Source: VXRD01 sp965232265
GTDB lineage: Bacteria > Latescibacterota > UBA2968
Length of the DNA stretch: 64,000 bases
Assembly (NCBI GenBank): GCA_965232265.1
Contig: CBDDPH010000002.1
Location: 620,001 to 684,000 of the forward strand
Reading direction: 5' to 3'
The notes under the pieces were generated by a model. That model did no database searches. It was given only the letters and a program-made list of their open reading frames with translations, and was not told where the DNA came from. The position numbers were made by a program, and so were the translations under genes. Positions 42,112 through 50,664 of the stretch are shown here, one piece after another (within the stretch, counting starts at the first letter, position 1; each line of letters begins with the position of its first letter).

Positions 42112-42734
42112 GGTGTTCTCCTGTGAATACCATTCTGCTTGCCGGGCGCATGGGATTGATTGATGATATCCATTCCTTGTTCTTCAATGGTTTTTCGAAG
42201 GAGTATTTTTCCGCGATACAGCCAGGTTTTTACTGTGCCGATGGGTACTTGCATTGTTTTTTCGATTTCGGCATACGAGTAGTCCTCGATATAACGCAGG
42301 CGCATGGCTTCGCGATATTGTGGTGGCAGTGTTTGGATGCTTTTGCGTACGAGGTGTTGGCTTTCTCGTGCGTGCAGGGTGGTTTCCGGGTCTGGTGTGC
42401 AATGCGGGGCAATTTTTTGCATGCCTTCTGGCGATTGAAAATAGGTTGCCCATTTGCGCCGCACAGATTGCGATTCGCAGTGCGAGAGGCATACGTTCAC
42501 GGCGATGCGGGTCAACCAGGTTGAAAATGCCGCGTCGCCGCGAAAGCGATTGAGTCCCTGGTATGCTTTTATAAATGCGATTTGAACGAGGTCTTCGATG
42601 TCGTCCTTGTTTTTTGTGTGGCTGGCTACAATTGCATAAATTCGGGCTACGTTTGCTTTGTACAGTTTGCCAAATGCGATCCCATCACCCGTCCGCGCTT
42701 TTAGAATCATTGTTTGTTCTTCGTTCGGTGCCAT
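42108..42734 (-). CDS. ECF-type RNA polymerase sigma factor
   Basis: A 208-residue factor with region 2 (FGKLYKANVARIYAIV---TKNKDDIEDLVQIAFIKAYQGL) and region 4 (IQTLPPQYREAMRLRYIEDYSYAEIEKTMQVPIGTVKTWLYRGK). The start at 42734 has GAGGAG 4 nt upstream; the frame stays open to 42779. It is coupled to a cupin gene by a 4-nt overlap. It is similar in plan to the sigma factor at 32370 but clearly a different group. Confidence 0.92.
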   Translation of the reverse strand: MAPNEEQTMILKARTGDGIAFGKLYKANVARIYAIVASHTKNKDDIEDLVQIAFIKAYQGLNRFRGDAAFSTWLTRIAVNVCLSHCESQSVRRKWATYFQSPEGMQKIAPHCTPDPETTLHARESQHLVRKSIQTLPPQYREAMRLRYIEDYSYAEIEKTMQVPIGTVKTWLYRGKILLRKTIEEQGMDIINQSHAPGKQNGIHRRTP

Positions 42735-42828
42735 GATACTCCTCTTGTGTCGTGAGGTCATGTTGTTTTTGTTGATCATCTACTGTGTTCTGCACCGATG
42801 GGTGTTTGGGGTGGTCCCCGGAGGGCAA

Positions 42829-42866
42829 CAAAAAACCCGACATCGAATTTAGCTCGATGTCGGGCA
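42829..42866 (-). terminator. Intrinsic terminator (minus direction)
   Basis: A perfect 11-bp stem CCCGACATCGA/TCGATGTCGGG is followed, on the minus strand, by six T. It would stop read-through from the outer-membrane protein gene before the sigma factor gene. Confidence 0.82.
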
Positions 42867-42869
42867 TAT

Positions 42870-43247
42870 AGGGCAGAGGCACCAAAAACCCCACTGAGGG
42901 GTTGGCAAAATTTTAGTCTCCAGGGCATAATCGCCGCCTTCTGGAGGGATAATGGCAGTGTGAATAGACCATTTGATTTTACCTAAAGATATGTAATTTC
43001 AGGTAGTTGTCTCCTACAAGCAGAGGGCTTTTGTTTTTGGGATTGGACAATATAGCCCGTTCTGTATTTTCGTGCAAAAAAAATCTGTACCATACAAAAA
43101 AATTATTTTTTGGAAAATGAGGCGGGACGGCGGTCAGCGGACGATCATAATGTCATCGTAGGGGCCGTCCCTCGTGCCGTCCCAGCCTGTATATTAGACC
43201 CGACAGGTGAAAATTGTACGTCACGAGGTACGGCAAATAGTGCGTAA
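42870..43247. other. Intergenic region without a recognised gene
   Basis: It contains a small hairpin (AACCCCACTGAGGGGTT at 42886), an AT-rich stretch at 43060-43120, and an inverted repeat GGGACGGC/GCCGTCCC near 43130-43185. On the minus strand the last part encodes a short tail (WDGTRDGPYDDIMIVR, stop) that looks like the end of a lost gene. No tRNA, riboswitch or intact ORF was found. Confidence 0.5.
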
Positions 43248-44165
43248 TCAAAACTGGACGACAAAATCAATGTACGGAACGCCGGGAAAAATTGCGCCTT
43301 CTCCTATTGTATTGATCAGTCCCAGATCTACGCTTAATCGTTTGCCAAAGAATCGTATTCCATAAGAGATCAAGGGGTCTTTTATGCCGGGAAAGATCCA
43401 GTTTTCTGTAACAAGTGCCGTCCGTCGCGTCAAGCGCTTCTCTCCCCCGATCATTACCATAGGGCGATCTGCGAGGTCTCCCTCCACAAAACCATAACCG
43501 AGTCCCGCAGTCAGGCTGGCATCGGGTTTCCCAAATGTTGTTACACCATACAATATGCCCGCAACGCCAGGATCATCTTGAGAGGCATCATCCTCATAAT
43601 TGGGAATACGTACGAGAAGTGCGCCCGTGGCAAAAGAGAAGGTCTTTTCCTGTACCAATCCGAATTTTGGTGCAAGAAAAAATAATTGATCATTTATATC
43701 CACGGTGGGAAAGATGGAAAGTCCCCCTCCTAGCGTAAAGCGGTCTGTGATCCCATAAGCAAAGCCCGGAAAAAAGAGATAATAATTGGCAAAATAACCT
43801 TTGCCCTGTTTTAGCATGCGCGCCGTAGGTGCAAAGAATAGGCGGGTTATATTGGGATTTGCAAACCAGAACACGCCCTTTCGTATTAAGTCGGCAGACA
43901 CTGTTTCAATGTGTTTGATTTTTGAAATGGGGATGTGGATAATACCAAGGTCTGTCTCAAATGCGATCTCTTCATCACCTATCTCCACAATGCGTCCGAT
44001 ATTTGTCGATCCATCTACTGTCTCTATTACCTGAATTTGAGTGGAATCGGGAATCGCCAACTGGGACAGGAGGGAGAATGGTGCGTTCTTCGCGTGTTCT
44101 TCTGCAAAGGTACTGTTTAGAGAGATTGCAGTATAGATCAAGAGTAACCATTGCGTTCGTATCAT
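43248..44165 (-). CDS. Putative outer-membrane beta-barrel protein with signal peptide
   Basis: A 305-residue protein starting at 44165, where AAGGG precedes the ATG and a signal peptide follows (MIRTQWLLLIYTAISLNSTFAEE, cleavage after the A/E region). A short beta domain (GRIVEIGDEEIAFETDLGIIHI) is followed by alternating strands rich in G, F and Y (FALGGGLSIF-type stretches) that end in aromatic VVQF, a typical outer-membrane C-terminus. Function unknown; perhaps a porin-like or assembly protein. It supports a Gram-negative envelope. Confidence 0.72.
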   Translation of the reverse strand: MIRTQWLLLIYTAISLNSTFAEEHAKNAPFSLLSQLAIPDSTQIQVIETVDGSTNIGRIVEIGDEEIAFETDLGIIHIPISKIKHIETVSADLIRKGVFWFANPNITRLFFAPTARMLKQGKGYFANYYLFFPGFAYGITDRFTLGGGLSIFPTVDINDQLFFLAPKFGLVQEKTFSFATGALLVRIPNYEDDASQDDPGVAGILYGVTTFGKPDASLTAGLGYGFVEGDLADRPMVMIGGEKRLTRRTALVTENWIFPGIKDPLISYGIRFFGKRLSVDLGLINTIGEGAIFPGVPYIDFVVQF

Positions 44166-44184
44166 GCGAAACCCTTCGTTCCAA

Positions 44185-44532
44185 TCATAACTCAGAGACC
44201 GAAAGCACTGTGGTGTAATACGCAAGCATGGCGTTGTCGGCATCCGATTCAGTAATTTCAAAGGGGATAGATTCAAATGGTTTGTGCTCTTGTGCATCAA
44301 GTTCTTCTGAGAGGTAAAATTCATGAAGGATATCGTTTCTGCCAAAAGAAAAATTTCTGTCACCCTTATCGGCTATACGCACATCCGCTAAGAATACGAC
44401 AATGGAAAATATGACTTTAACCTTTTCAGCATGGTGATTCTGTAGTGATCCTCTGGCAGTAACATTATTGTCTATCTTGCTTATCGATATACTACTTTCA
44501 TCAATCTCTACTGCTGATGTATTCAGTATCAT
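44185..44532 (-). CDS. Hypothetical 115-residue protein
   Basis: A soluble protein with a strong AGGAGG ribosome site. It looks beta-rich in its first half (ISISKIDNNVTARGSLQ, KVKVIFSIVVFLADV) and acidic at its end. It lies 19 nt upstream of the outer-membrane protein gene on the same strand, so the two are probably co-transcribed. No family was recognised. Confidence 0.65.
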   Translation of the reverse strand: MILNTSAVEIDESSISISKIDNNVTARGSLQNHHAEKVKVIFSIVVFLADVRIADKGDRNFSFGRNDILHEFYLSEELDAQEHKPFESIPFEITESDADNAMLAYYTTVLSVSEL

Positions 44533-44727
44533 AGTTTAATCCTCCTGTCTGGATTCTGATTCTGCAGACACTGTTTGCAGAATTTGATCAGGTGGATACG
44601 ACTGGTAGAACAGATGCGTTCGCAATGCGCCAATTTGTTCAATAGAGCAGGATATCAAGCATCTCCGAGATTCAACTTGGTCCTCAAAGTGCGTTGAAAC
44701 GCCGCTTTATAGACCTACGCTTGTATA

Positions 44728-45066
44728 TCACCCGGCGGATTTGTAGAGGGTGCGTCCAAGTTTGAAAATTTCCTCGAGAAATGGATCAAAGTTTTGCAGA
44801 TGGGTTTGAATTTCTTCAGGTGTACGCACGACAATATCCATCGCAACGTATTTTGGACGACAAATGCGAGCAATTGCGGCACTTCGCGCTGTTGGACGCA
44901 AATCTGTATCCATAATGACGAGCAAATCTAAATCGCTATCGGTCTTTGGCTCGCCATAAGCATGAGAGCCAAAGAGGATAATCTGATCTGGATGAAAGTG
45001 TTCGACAATTTTGTTTGCGATCTCATCCAAAAGCGATTCTGTAATTTTTTGTTCTTTCACATTCAT
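44728..45066 (-). CDS. MNT-type nucleotidyltransferase domain protein
   Basis: A 112-residue minimal nucleotidyltransferase with the GSHAYGEPKTDSDLDLLV motif (GS-x-A, then D-x-D) and a third acidic residue in MDIVV. MNT proteins commonly act as antitoxins that AMPylate a partner HEPN toxin. No HEPN gene is recognised downstream: the 195 nt to 44533 hold only a 56-codon open frame without a clear start (VSTHFEDQVESRRCL...). It could be an orphan antitoxin or act on another target. Confidence 0.85.
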   Translation of the reverse strand: MNVKEQKITESLLDEIANKIVEHFHPDQIILFGSHAYGEPKTDSDLDLLVIMDTDLRPTARSAAIARICRPKYVAMDIVVRTPEEIQTHLQNFDPFLEEIFKLGRTLYKSAG

Positions 45067-45119
45067 ACCTTGAGTATTTCCTAAAACGCGCTGTCGAACT
45101 GGGCGAATTGCCCATCCGC

Positions 45120-45203
45120 TTTTTGCGTATAATGATAAATGCCTATTTGCAATTTACTTGAAAAAACAGGGACTTGCAATGACGTTTTTGCGTATAACGA
45201 TAA
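45120..45203. repeat. Pair of 19-bp direct repeats upstream of the MNT gene
   Basis: TTTTTGCGTATAA(T/C)GATAA occurs at 45120-45138 and 45185-45203, 65 bp apart and differing in one base. The position, just upstream of a minus-strand toxin-antitoxin-type gene, suits an operator. The rest of 45067-45274 has no gene. Confidence 0.65.
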
Positions 45204-45274
45204 TTATATGCAAAATTCAATCCCTTCAAAATGTCTCAATGCGGAAAGCCAAAAGCGTGATCCTATTTTGACCC

Positions 45275-45840
45275 TCAGAATATTTCTTTTACGATGGTGT
45301 TCAATTTGTAATCCGGCAGGTCGAATACCACATAAGATGGGAGGTTTAGTTGTTGCCAGAGGTCGAAGCCGTTTGTCCGGGTTTTTTGGGCAGTGAATAA
45401 AGAGATGACGGTGCCGTGGGTGGCGATGGCGATGGTTTTGTGAGGGTGTGTTTTCACTGCTTTTTCAACGGCTTGGGTGAATCGCGTGCGGGCCTGATGT
45501 GCTGTTCATTGCCAAAGATCAGGTCGTTGGGATGTGCGAAGAAGGTTTTTACGGTGGTGTGCCATGTTTCCTGGGGGATAAAGGGGACGCCTTTGCGGTC
45601 GTGTTCGTGAAGGTTGGGTGCTGATGAATAGGGGATTTGGAGGATGTCGGCGACGAGTTGTCCCGTTTCTCGGGCTTTGGGTTCTTCGCTTGTGATGAGG
45701 AGGTCTGGTTTATAGGGGCGCAATGCTTCGGCGAGCGGGGTGCAACTTGCGCGTCCGCTGTCCGATAGTTGCCAGTCTGGGGCGGATTGTGTTTCGTCGA
45801 TTTGAGGCTGGGCGTGTTTGATCAAGATGAGATGGTTCAT
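45275..45840 (-). pseudogene. Histidine phosphatase (phosphoglycerate mutase-like) gene with a frameshift
   Basis: The N-terminal part (MNHLILIKHAQPQIDE..., catalytic H with K in place of the usual R) and the C-terminal part (FTQAVEKAVKTHPHKTIAIATHGTVISLF, second catalytic H) are in different frames. The break is near 45490 at GGCCCGCACGCGATTC. Joined, the product would be a normal single-domain phosphatase of about 190 residues. It is a recent pseudogene or a consensus error. It lies 7 nt from the end of the regulator gene. Confidence 0.78.
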
Positions 45841-45847
45841 AGACTAA

Positions 45848-47092
45848 TTAAGACGGTGTGTCCTCTGGATCCTTCCACAGCCGCACGGTGAAGCGGTGGT
45901 CCTCTTCAATCAAGTCTGGCTCGGTGCCGTTGTGGTCGCGCATGGATCCGATGATTCGGTTGCGCACGCCCATGCCGAGATGCTCCACATAACCATAATC
46001 GCGCAGCACGTCCTTCACGAGTTCGTTTCTGGATACGCGCAGCACGCCCTCGCGCATTTTTTCCACGGTGACGCTATTGGGTAGCCGCCCTGGCGAGATG
46101 ACTTCGAGGCGATCGCGGTACATAGAAACTTCGACATCTGTACCAACCAATGTGTAGTCCCTGTGAACAACGGCGTTGACTATTGATTCCCGAACAGCCT
46201 CGAGTGGAAGTGCCTTTTTGCGGATACGCCGTCCGCCTTCGAGCCAGGCGATGGTGTGCAGGTTGCGGTTGACGAAGTCCACGGCCTGGTCAATCACGCC
46301 TTTCTCTTCGACGCGGCCGCGTTCTGACATGATCGAAACGAGAGGGCCTCGTATCACTTCCTCGTCAACGGTATTGTATTCCTTCTCATTGCGAGGAAAG
46401 GCGGTCGCCGTGATTCCGGCCTGTGGTACGCGGTAATTTGGATTTTCGCCGAATAGCAATAACCCGGCGACGGTGGCGGAGGTAATTCCCCCTGCTTCGA
46501 CAAGGAGGCCCGTGTTCAAGAGAAGCCGACGCCACGATTCGCGGTCGTTGACAGACGGCGCATCGCGCTTTAATAGGACGCGGAAGTAGTTGTTGAGCCG
46601 GTCTATATCGAGGCTATCCAATCCCATATCGAGCACGGGCTTGATCTCATAACGCATCAGACGTCCGGCCTGATAAAGTCGGCCTTCTTCGTCTCGGGTC
46701 GCCTCTCGCGAGGTGCTGCCGACGCGCACGAATGTTACCCAGTAGGATCCACGCTTGGCTTTATAGGGTTTGCCCGGGCTGTCTGCTGCGATGCGGATGA
46801 CGCCCACGCATTTACCGCTATCGAAGGTGATGGAAGACCAGGAAGGAATGAACTCTGGCTGTATATGCGTGCGCGCGATCTCCATGACCCATCGCTCGGC
46901 TTCCTCCCGGCTTCTCGTCAGACCAGAAATTCTGCCGTCGTCTTCCACGCCCAACAGAATCAGGCCTCCCTCGAAGTTGAGCAGGGCGGACATTTCTCTC
47001 GCAATGGAATTGGGATGGCTGTCGTCGCGCTTAAATTCAACGCCGGAGTTCTCGCCGTTTCTGATTATCTCTATCAGATCGGTTCGGTTCAC
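45848..47092 (-). CDS. AlbA_2 (Schlafen-like) domain / RecG-like ATP-binding regulator
   Basis: A 414-residue protein. Residues 1-130 form an AlbA_2/Schlafen-like domain (ENSGVEFKRDDS, ALLNFEGGLILLGVEDDG). Residues 275-390 form a GHKL-type ATP-binding domain (ESIVNAVVHRDYTLVGTDVEV, ISPGRLPNSV, GMGVRNRI). These 'DNA-binding ATPase' proteins are common in conflict loci and as transcription regulators. The start is taken as GTG at 47092, with GGAG 7 nt upstream; the open frame extends to 47218 without a site. It precedes the broken phosphatase gene. Confidence 0.83.
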   Translation of the reverse strand: MNRTDLIEIIRNGENSGVEFKRDDSHPNSIAREMSALLNFEGGLILLGVEDDGRISGLTRSREEAERWVMEIARTHIQPEFIPSWSSITFDSGKCVGVIRIAADSPGKPYKAKRGSYWVTFVRVGSTSREATRDEEGRLYQAGRLMRYEIKPVLDMGLDSLDIDRLNNYFRVLLKRDAPSVNDRESWRRLLLNTGLLVEAGGITSATVAGLLLFGENPNYRVPQAGITATAFPRNEKEYNTVDEEVIRGPLVSIMSERGRVEEKGVIDQAVDFVNRNLHTIAWLEGGRRIRKKALPLEAVRESIVNAVVHRDYTLVGTDVEVSMYRDRLEVISPGRLPNSVTVEKMREGVLRVSRNELVKDVLRDYGYVEHLGMGVRNRIIGSMRDHNGTEPDLIEEDHRFTVRLWKDPEDTPS

Positions 47093-47270
47093 GTTTTTTC
47101 TCCATGGGGTGAGGGACTTCCTGTTCTCAACCATTCTTACAGGTCTTAGCCGTCCATAGTGGTCATGAACCGGAGCGGTTGTCCACCAAATATAAAGAGA
47201 GATAAGTAAATAAAACAAGTCAAATACGGAGAAATCCGGTTTCGGACTGCGACATCTACGGCGCGGTGTC

Positions 47271-47299
47271 TTGCGTATTGGGGCGGTGTTCGGTATAAT
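47271..47299 (+). promoter_or_regulatory. Promoter giving a leaderless GNAT mRNA
   Basis: TTGCGT and TATAAT are spaced by exactly 17 nt. The expected start (47305-47308) falls on or just before the ATG at 47308, and there is no Shine-Dalgarno sequence, so translation is probably leaderless. Confidence 0.65.
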
Positions 47300-47307
47300 T
47301 TACTTTC

Positions 47308-47841
47308 ATGGATATTGATATTCGCTCTCTGAAATCGTCTGAGGTGTTTCGGCTTCGGTATTTGCCGTTTGGTCGGAAAGAAACGCAACGGCGGCGGTTT
47401 ATGCTTCAGGAATCTGGCAGGCTCATTTTTTTCGTGGCATGGCGGGGAAATTTGCCAGTGGCTCAGGTGTTGCTCAATTGGGAAGGCGGAGATGCTGCTG
47501 GCGTGCCGCCCCAGGTGCGACCATGGCCCGAGGTGTCGTCGCTTTTTGTGCATCCAGATTATCGGCGGATGGGTATTGCGTCGCGGTTGTTAGATGTGTG
47601 TGAGCGGATTACTTTTCAGCGGGGCTATGAGAATATTGGCCTGTGCGTTTACGTCAAGAACCATCCTGCGCTCAATTTGTACGCACGCCGCGGGTACAGA
47701 GATGCGGGATGGGAACCGTATTTGGCACGGGGTGTTTATACTGATGCCAATGGCGGGCAGAGCAACTGGCGAGAGACGCGCGTTTATTTGATTAAGTCAT
47801 TCAGGGAAAAATATGAATCCAGATCCTTTTGTTCAGTTTGA
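47308..47841 (+). CDS. GNAT family N-acetyltransferase
   Basis: A 177-residue acetyltransferase with the acetyl-CoA motif A (SSLFVHPDYRRMGIASRLLDVCERI, Q/R-x-x-G-x-A variant RRMGIA) and motif B (LNLYARRGYRD). The target is unknown. It has no ribosome site but a strong promoter right at its start. It overlaps pdxH by 29 nt, so the two are co-transcribed. Confidence 0.88.
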   Translation: MDIDIRSLKSSEVFRLRYLPFGRKETQRRRFMLQESGRLIFFVAWRGNLPVAQVLLNWEGGDAAGVPPQVRPWPEVSSLFVHPDYRRMGIASRLLDVCERITFQRGYENIGLCVYVKNHPALNLYARRGYRDAGWEPYLARGVYTDANGGQSNWRETRVYLIKSFREKYESRSFCSV

Positions 47842-48394
47842 TATGTGGTTTGAAGAGGCGAGGGCTTCGGAGCCGACTCTGCCCGAGGCCGTGGCTCTGG
47901 CGACGGCGACGCGCGATGGCCGGCCGTCGGTGCGTATGGTGCTGGTGAAGCAGTGCGATCGGGATGGGTTTGTGTTTTTTACAAATCTGGAGAGTCGCAA
48001 GGCCGATGAGTTGGCGGAGAATCCCAGAGCCGCTTTGCTGTTTCACTGGAAGTCGCTGGTCAGGCAGGTGCGTATTGAGGGACGGGTTGAGGCTGTTTCG
48101 GACGCGGTGTCCAGGGCGTATTTTGATTCGCGTCCCCGGGGTAGTCGCTTGAGTGCTTGGGCGTCTCCGCAAAGTGAGGCTATTCCCAATCGGGCGTTTT
48201 TGGAAGGTCGCGTGGCAGAATTGGATCGGAAATATCCGGGAGAGGATGTGCCGTTGCCGGATTTTTGGGGGGGCTATCGGGTGGTTCCCGATCAGTTTGA
48301 ATTTTGGGTGAATAGGGATGATCGGTTGCACGATCGGTTTTTGTATGTTCGGCAAGATGATGGCGCGTGGCAGCGTGCTTTGCTGGCGCCGTAG
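47813..48394 (+). CDS. pdxH: Pyridoxamine/pyridoxine 5'-phosphate oxidase
   Basis: A 193-residue FMN enzyme that oxidises PNP/PMP to pyridoxal 5'-phosphate. Family motifs are seen throughout: RMVLVKQCDRDGFVFFTNLESRKADEL, WKSLVRQVRIEGRVE, SRPRGSRLSAWASPQS and the C-terminal signature VVPDQFEFWVNRDDRLHDRFLY. It is slightly shorter at the N-terminus than E. coli PdxH. With pdxJ 115 nt downstream it covers the last two steps of deoxyxylulose-dependent vitamin B6 synthesis. Confidence 0.96.
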   Translation: MNPDPFVQFDMWFEEARASEPTLPEAVALATATRDGRPSVRMVLVKQCDRDGFVFFTNLESRKADELAENPRAALLFHWKSLVRQVRIEGRVEAVSDAVSRAYFDSRPRGSRLSAWASPQSEAIPNRAFLEGRVAELDRKYPGEDVPLPDFWGGYRVVPDQFEFWVNRDDRLHDRFLYVRQDDGAWQRALLAP

Positions 48395-48473
48395 AAGTGT
48401 GAAGTAGGAAGTGTGAAGGCCACCCATCACCGCCCCACTGGATCGCGGCTCAAAACCCTGCCGCGATGACGTA
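48395..48473. repeat. GTGAAG-type repeat plus GCCGCGAT palindrome
   Basis: GAAGTGTGAAGTAGGAAGTG is followed by GGATCGCGGC...GCCGCGATGA, which is the reverse orientation of the palindrome at 38398, 41612 and 55987. Confidence 0.7.
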
Positions 48474-48508
48474 CTTTTAACGTCTTACGTTTTTCATAGG
48501 AATTGCTA

Positions 48509-49231
48509 ATGACCAAACTCAGTGTAAATTTGAATCGGGTAGCGCTGTTGCGGAATAGTAGGCCGCTTACTTTTCCCAGTGTGACGCGGGCGGCGCAGGT
48601 GTGTATTGATGCGGGGGCGCATGGGATTACGGTGCATCCCCGGCCCGACGAGCGGCATATTCGCAGGACAGATGTTTATGAGTTGAAAGAAATGATTTCA
48701 GGGGTGGAGTACAATATTGAGGGCAATCCCTTTCCCGATTTTATGGATATGGTGCGGGATGTGGTGCCAGATCAATGTACGCTGGTGCCCGATGAACCCG
48801 ATCAGAGTACGTCCGATCACGGTTGGGATTTGAGGCGGGATGGCGAACGGCTTGTGCCGATTATTGCGGAGTTGAAAGGTCTGGGGATTCGGGTTTCTCT
48901 GTTTATGGATCCGGTGCCAGAGGATATGGTTCTGGCAAAGGGTCTGGGCGCGGATCGCGTTGAGCTTTATACGGAGTCTTACGCTTCTGCTTATGACGGG
49001 GGCAATGTGGGACCTGTTTTTCGGCAGTACGCGGCTTCGGCTCGCGCGGCGCAAGATGCCGGGTTGGGAGTTAATGCGGGGCACGATCTCAATCTCGATA
49101 ATTTGGGGGAGTTTGTGACGATTCCCGGGGTTCTCGAGGTGTCTATTGGTCACGCGCTGATCGCAGATACTGTTTTTATGGGGTTGGAGAAGACGGTGAA
49201 GGCGTATTTGAAGGTGCTGGGGTATGAGTAA
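48509..49231 (+). CDS. pdxJ: Pyridoxine 5'-phosphate synthase
   Basis: A 240-residue TIM-barrel enzyme that joins 1-deoxyxylulose 5-phosphate and 3-amino-2-oxopropyl phosphate. The sequence fits PdxJ end to end: VNLNRVALLRNSR, AGAHGITVHPRPDERHIR, FPDFM, CTLVPDEPDQSTSDHGWD, ELYTESYA, VNAGHDLNLDNL, VSIGHALIADT. The start at 48509 has TAGGA 9 nt upstream. It is probably in one unit with pdxH. Confidence 0.97.
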   Translation: MTKLSVNLNRVALLRNSRPLTFPSVTRAAQVCIDAGAHGITVHPRPDERHIRRTDVYELKEMISGVEYNIEGNPFPDFMDMVRDVVPDQCTLVPDEPDQSTSDHGWDLRRDGERLVPIIAELKGLGIRVSLFMDPVPEDMVLAKGLGADRVELYTESYASAYDGGNVGPVFRQYAASARAAQDAGLGVNAGHDLNLDNLGEFVTIPGVLEVSIGHALIADTVFMGLEKTVKAYLKVLGYE

Positions 49232-49241
49232 GTGCTAATAA

Positions 49242-49270
49242 TTGACAAAGCGTTTTCATTTGTTTATTAT
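49242..49270 (+). promoter_or_regulatory. Strong sigma70-type promoter of tig-clpP-clpX
   Basis: A consensus TTGACA (49242-49247) is followed after 17 nt by TATTAT (49265-49270), about 45 nt before the tig start. Confidence 0.85.
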
Positions 49271-49322
49271 TGCACGTCCATTTAGTGACTGAAGTATTAC
49301 GAAGAAAGGATTACCCAACGCG

Positions 49323-50654
49323 ATGAATGTGCAAGTGACCGAGTCGGGGACGTGGCGTCGAACATTGGAGATTGAGGCTCCGGCCGAAGATGTGGATAAG
49401 CGTCTCAACGACGCTTACAGGAAATACAGCAAGACCCTTAATTTGCCGGGTTTTCGCAAGGGTAAAATTCCCCTGAGCGTTATCAAACGGCAATTTGGGC
49501 CGGCCATCCAGGGCGAGGTTGTCCAGGAGATGGTCGAGGAATTTTACCGGGAGGCGAGCGAGGCCGAAGGTATTCAGCCCGTTTCTCAGGCGAGTATTGA
49601 CGATATCAATTTTGAAGAGGGACAGCCTCTGGTGTTCAAGGCTTCTGTCGATGTCCGTCCAGAGATAACCGTGGAGACTTATAAGGGGCTGAAGGTGACG
49701 CGGCCTGTGTTTGCGGTTGAAGACGAGCATGTTGACGGTCGGCTGCGGTATATGCAGGAGGAGAGTGCGACCGAGCAGGTTGTGGAGCGTGCTGCCGATC
49801 TCGACGATGTGGTTTTTGCCGATGTCGAAGAACTCGATGAGGGCGGCAGTCCCGTGGCCGATCACAGGTCAGAAGATCAATCGATTCGGCTGTTTAAGAC
49901 GGAAGACGATAAGCCGACTGATTTGGCAGAGCAATTGATGGGTATTTCGGCAGGTGAATCCCGTGAGATTAAAATTACGCGGCCCGTTCAGGATGAGCAC
50001 GATCACGAGGATTGCGATCACGACCACGATGATCATGAGGATCACGACGAAGGGCCGAAAGAAGAGACCGTGATGTTTCGCGTGACGGCAAAAGAAATAC
50101 GCGAGCGCGAGTTGCCCGAATTGGATGATGAATTGGCTCAGGATGTCGGCGGTGTGGAGACGTTGGACGAACTCAAGACGCAAATTCGCGATGAGATGGA
50201 GGCGCAGTACGAGCAGGTGATTCGCCAGCGCGTTGAGGAGAATTTGATGGATGCGCTGATTGAGGAGAATCCTTTTGAGATTCCCGATAGTATGGTCGAG
50301 AATTATCTCGATGGTATGATTGAGTCGTACAAGCAAGAGCAAGCTGGTCACGACCAGGATATTGACGAGGATGCGCTTCGCGAGGAGGGGCGCGATCAAG
50401 CCGAGCGCGGTGTCAAACGCTTTTTGTTGCTGGAGGCTGTAGCCGATCAGGAAAATATCGAGGTGACAGATGACGATCTGGACAAGCATCTCGAGGAGAT
50501 GTCGCAACGGCACAATATCGAAGGGCCGCGTCTGCGTCAGATTTTGAGCCGAACCGAACAGCTCGATCAGATTGAGTCGGAGATTAAGACGGAGAAGACG
50601 TTTGATTTTCTCATCGATAACGCAGATGTCGAAGATGTCGAGGAAGTTGAATAG
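49323..50654 (+). CDS. tig: Trigger factor (ribosome-associated chaperone)
   Basis: A 443-residue chaperone with an N-terminal ribosome-binding domain with signature GFRKGKIP (43-50), a middle PPIase-like domain (about 150-260) and a C-terminal helical domain. Inside the middle domain, residues 224-246 form a run of Asp, Glu and His (DEHDHEDCDHDHDDHEDHDE), an unusual, possibly metal-binding insert. It is the first gene of a tig-clpP-clpX operon, the common bacterial order. Confidence 0.95.
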   Translation: MNVQVTESGTWRRTLEIEAPAEDVDKRLNDAYRKYSKTLNLPGFRKGKIPLSVIKRQFGPAIQGEVVQEMVEEFYREASEAEGIQPVSQASIDDINFEEGQPLVFKASVDVRPEITVETYKGLKVTRPVFAVEDEHVDGRLRYMQEESATEQVVERAADLDDVVFADVEELDEGGSPVADHRSEDQSIRLFKTEDDKPTDLAEQLMGISAGESREIKITRPVQDEHDHEDCDHDHDDHEDHDEGPKEETVMFRVTAKEIRERELPELDDELAQDVGGVETLDELKTQIRDEMEAQYEQVIRQRVEENLMDALIEENPFEIPDSMVENYLDGMIESYKQEQAGHDQDIDEDALREEGRDQAERGVKRFLLLEAVADQENIEVTDDDLDKHLEEMSQRHNIEGPRLRQILSRTEQLDQIESEIKTEKTFDFLIDNADVEDVEEVE

Positions 50655-50664
50655 GCGGAGCGGG

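Noticed and set aside
42880..43060. Possible tRNA, riboswitch or small structured RNA
   Set aside because: Only short hairpins; no cloverleaf, no conserved riboswitch core that I can recognise, and no gene in the expected position.
43123..43190. Inverted repeat GGGACGGC/GCCGTCCC as a terminator or insertion-sequence end
   Set aside because: No T-run and no transposase; the minus strand looks like the tail of a lost protein, too short to name.
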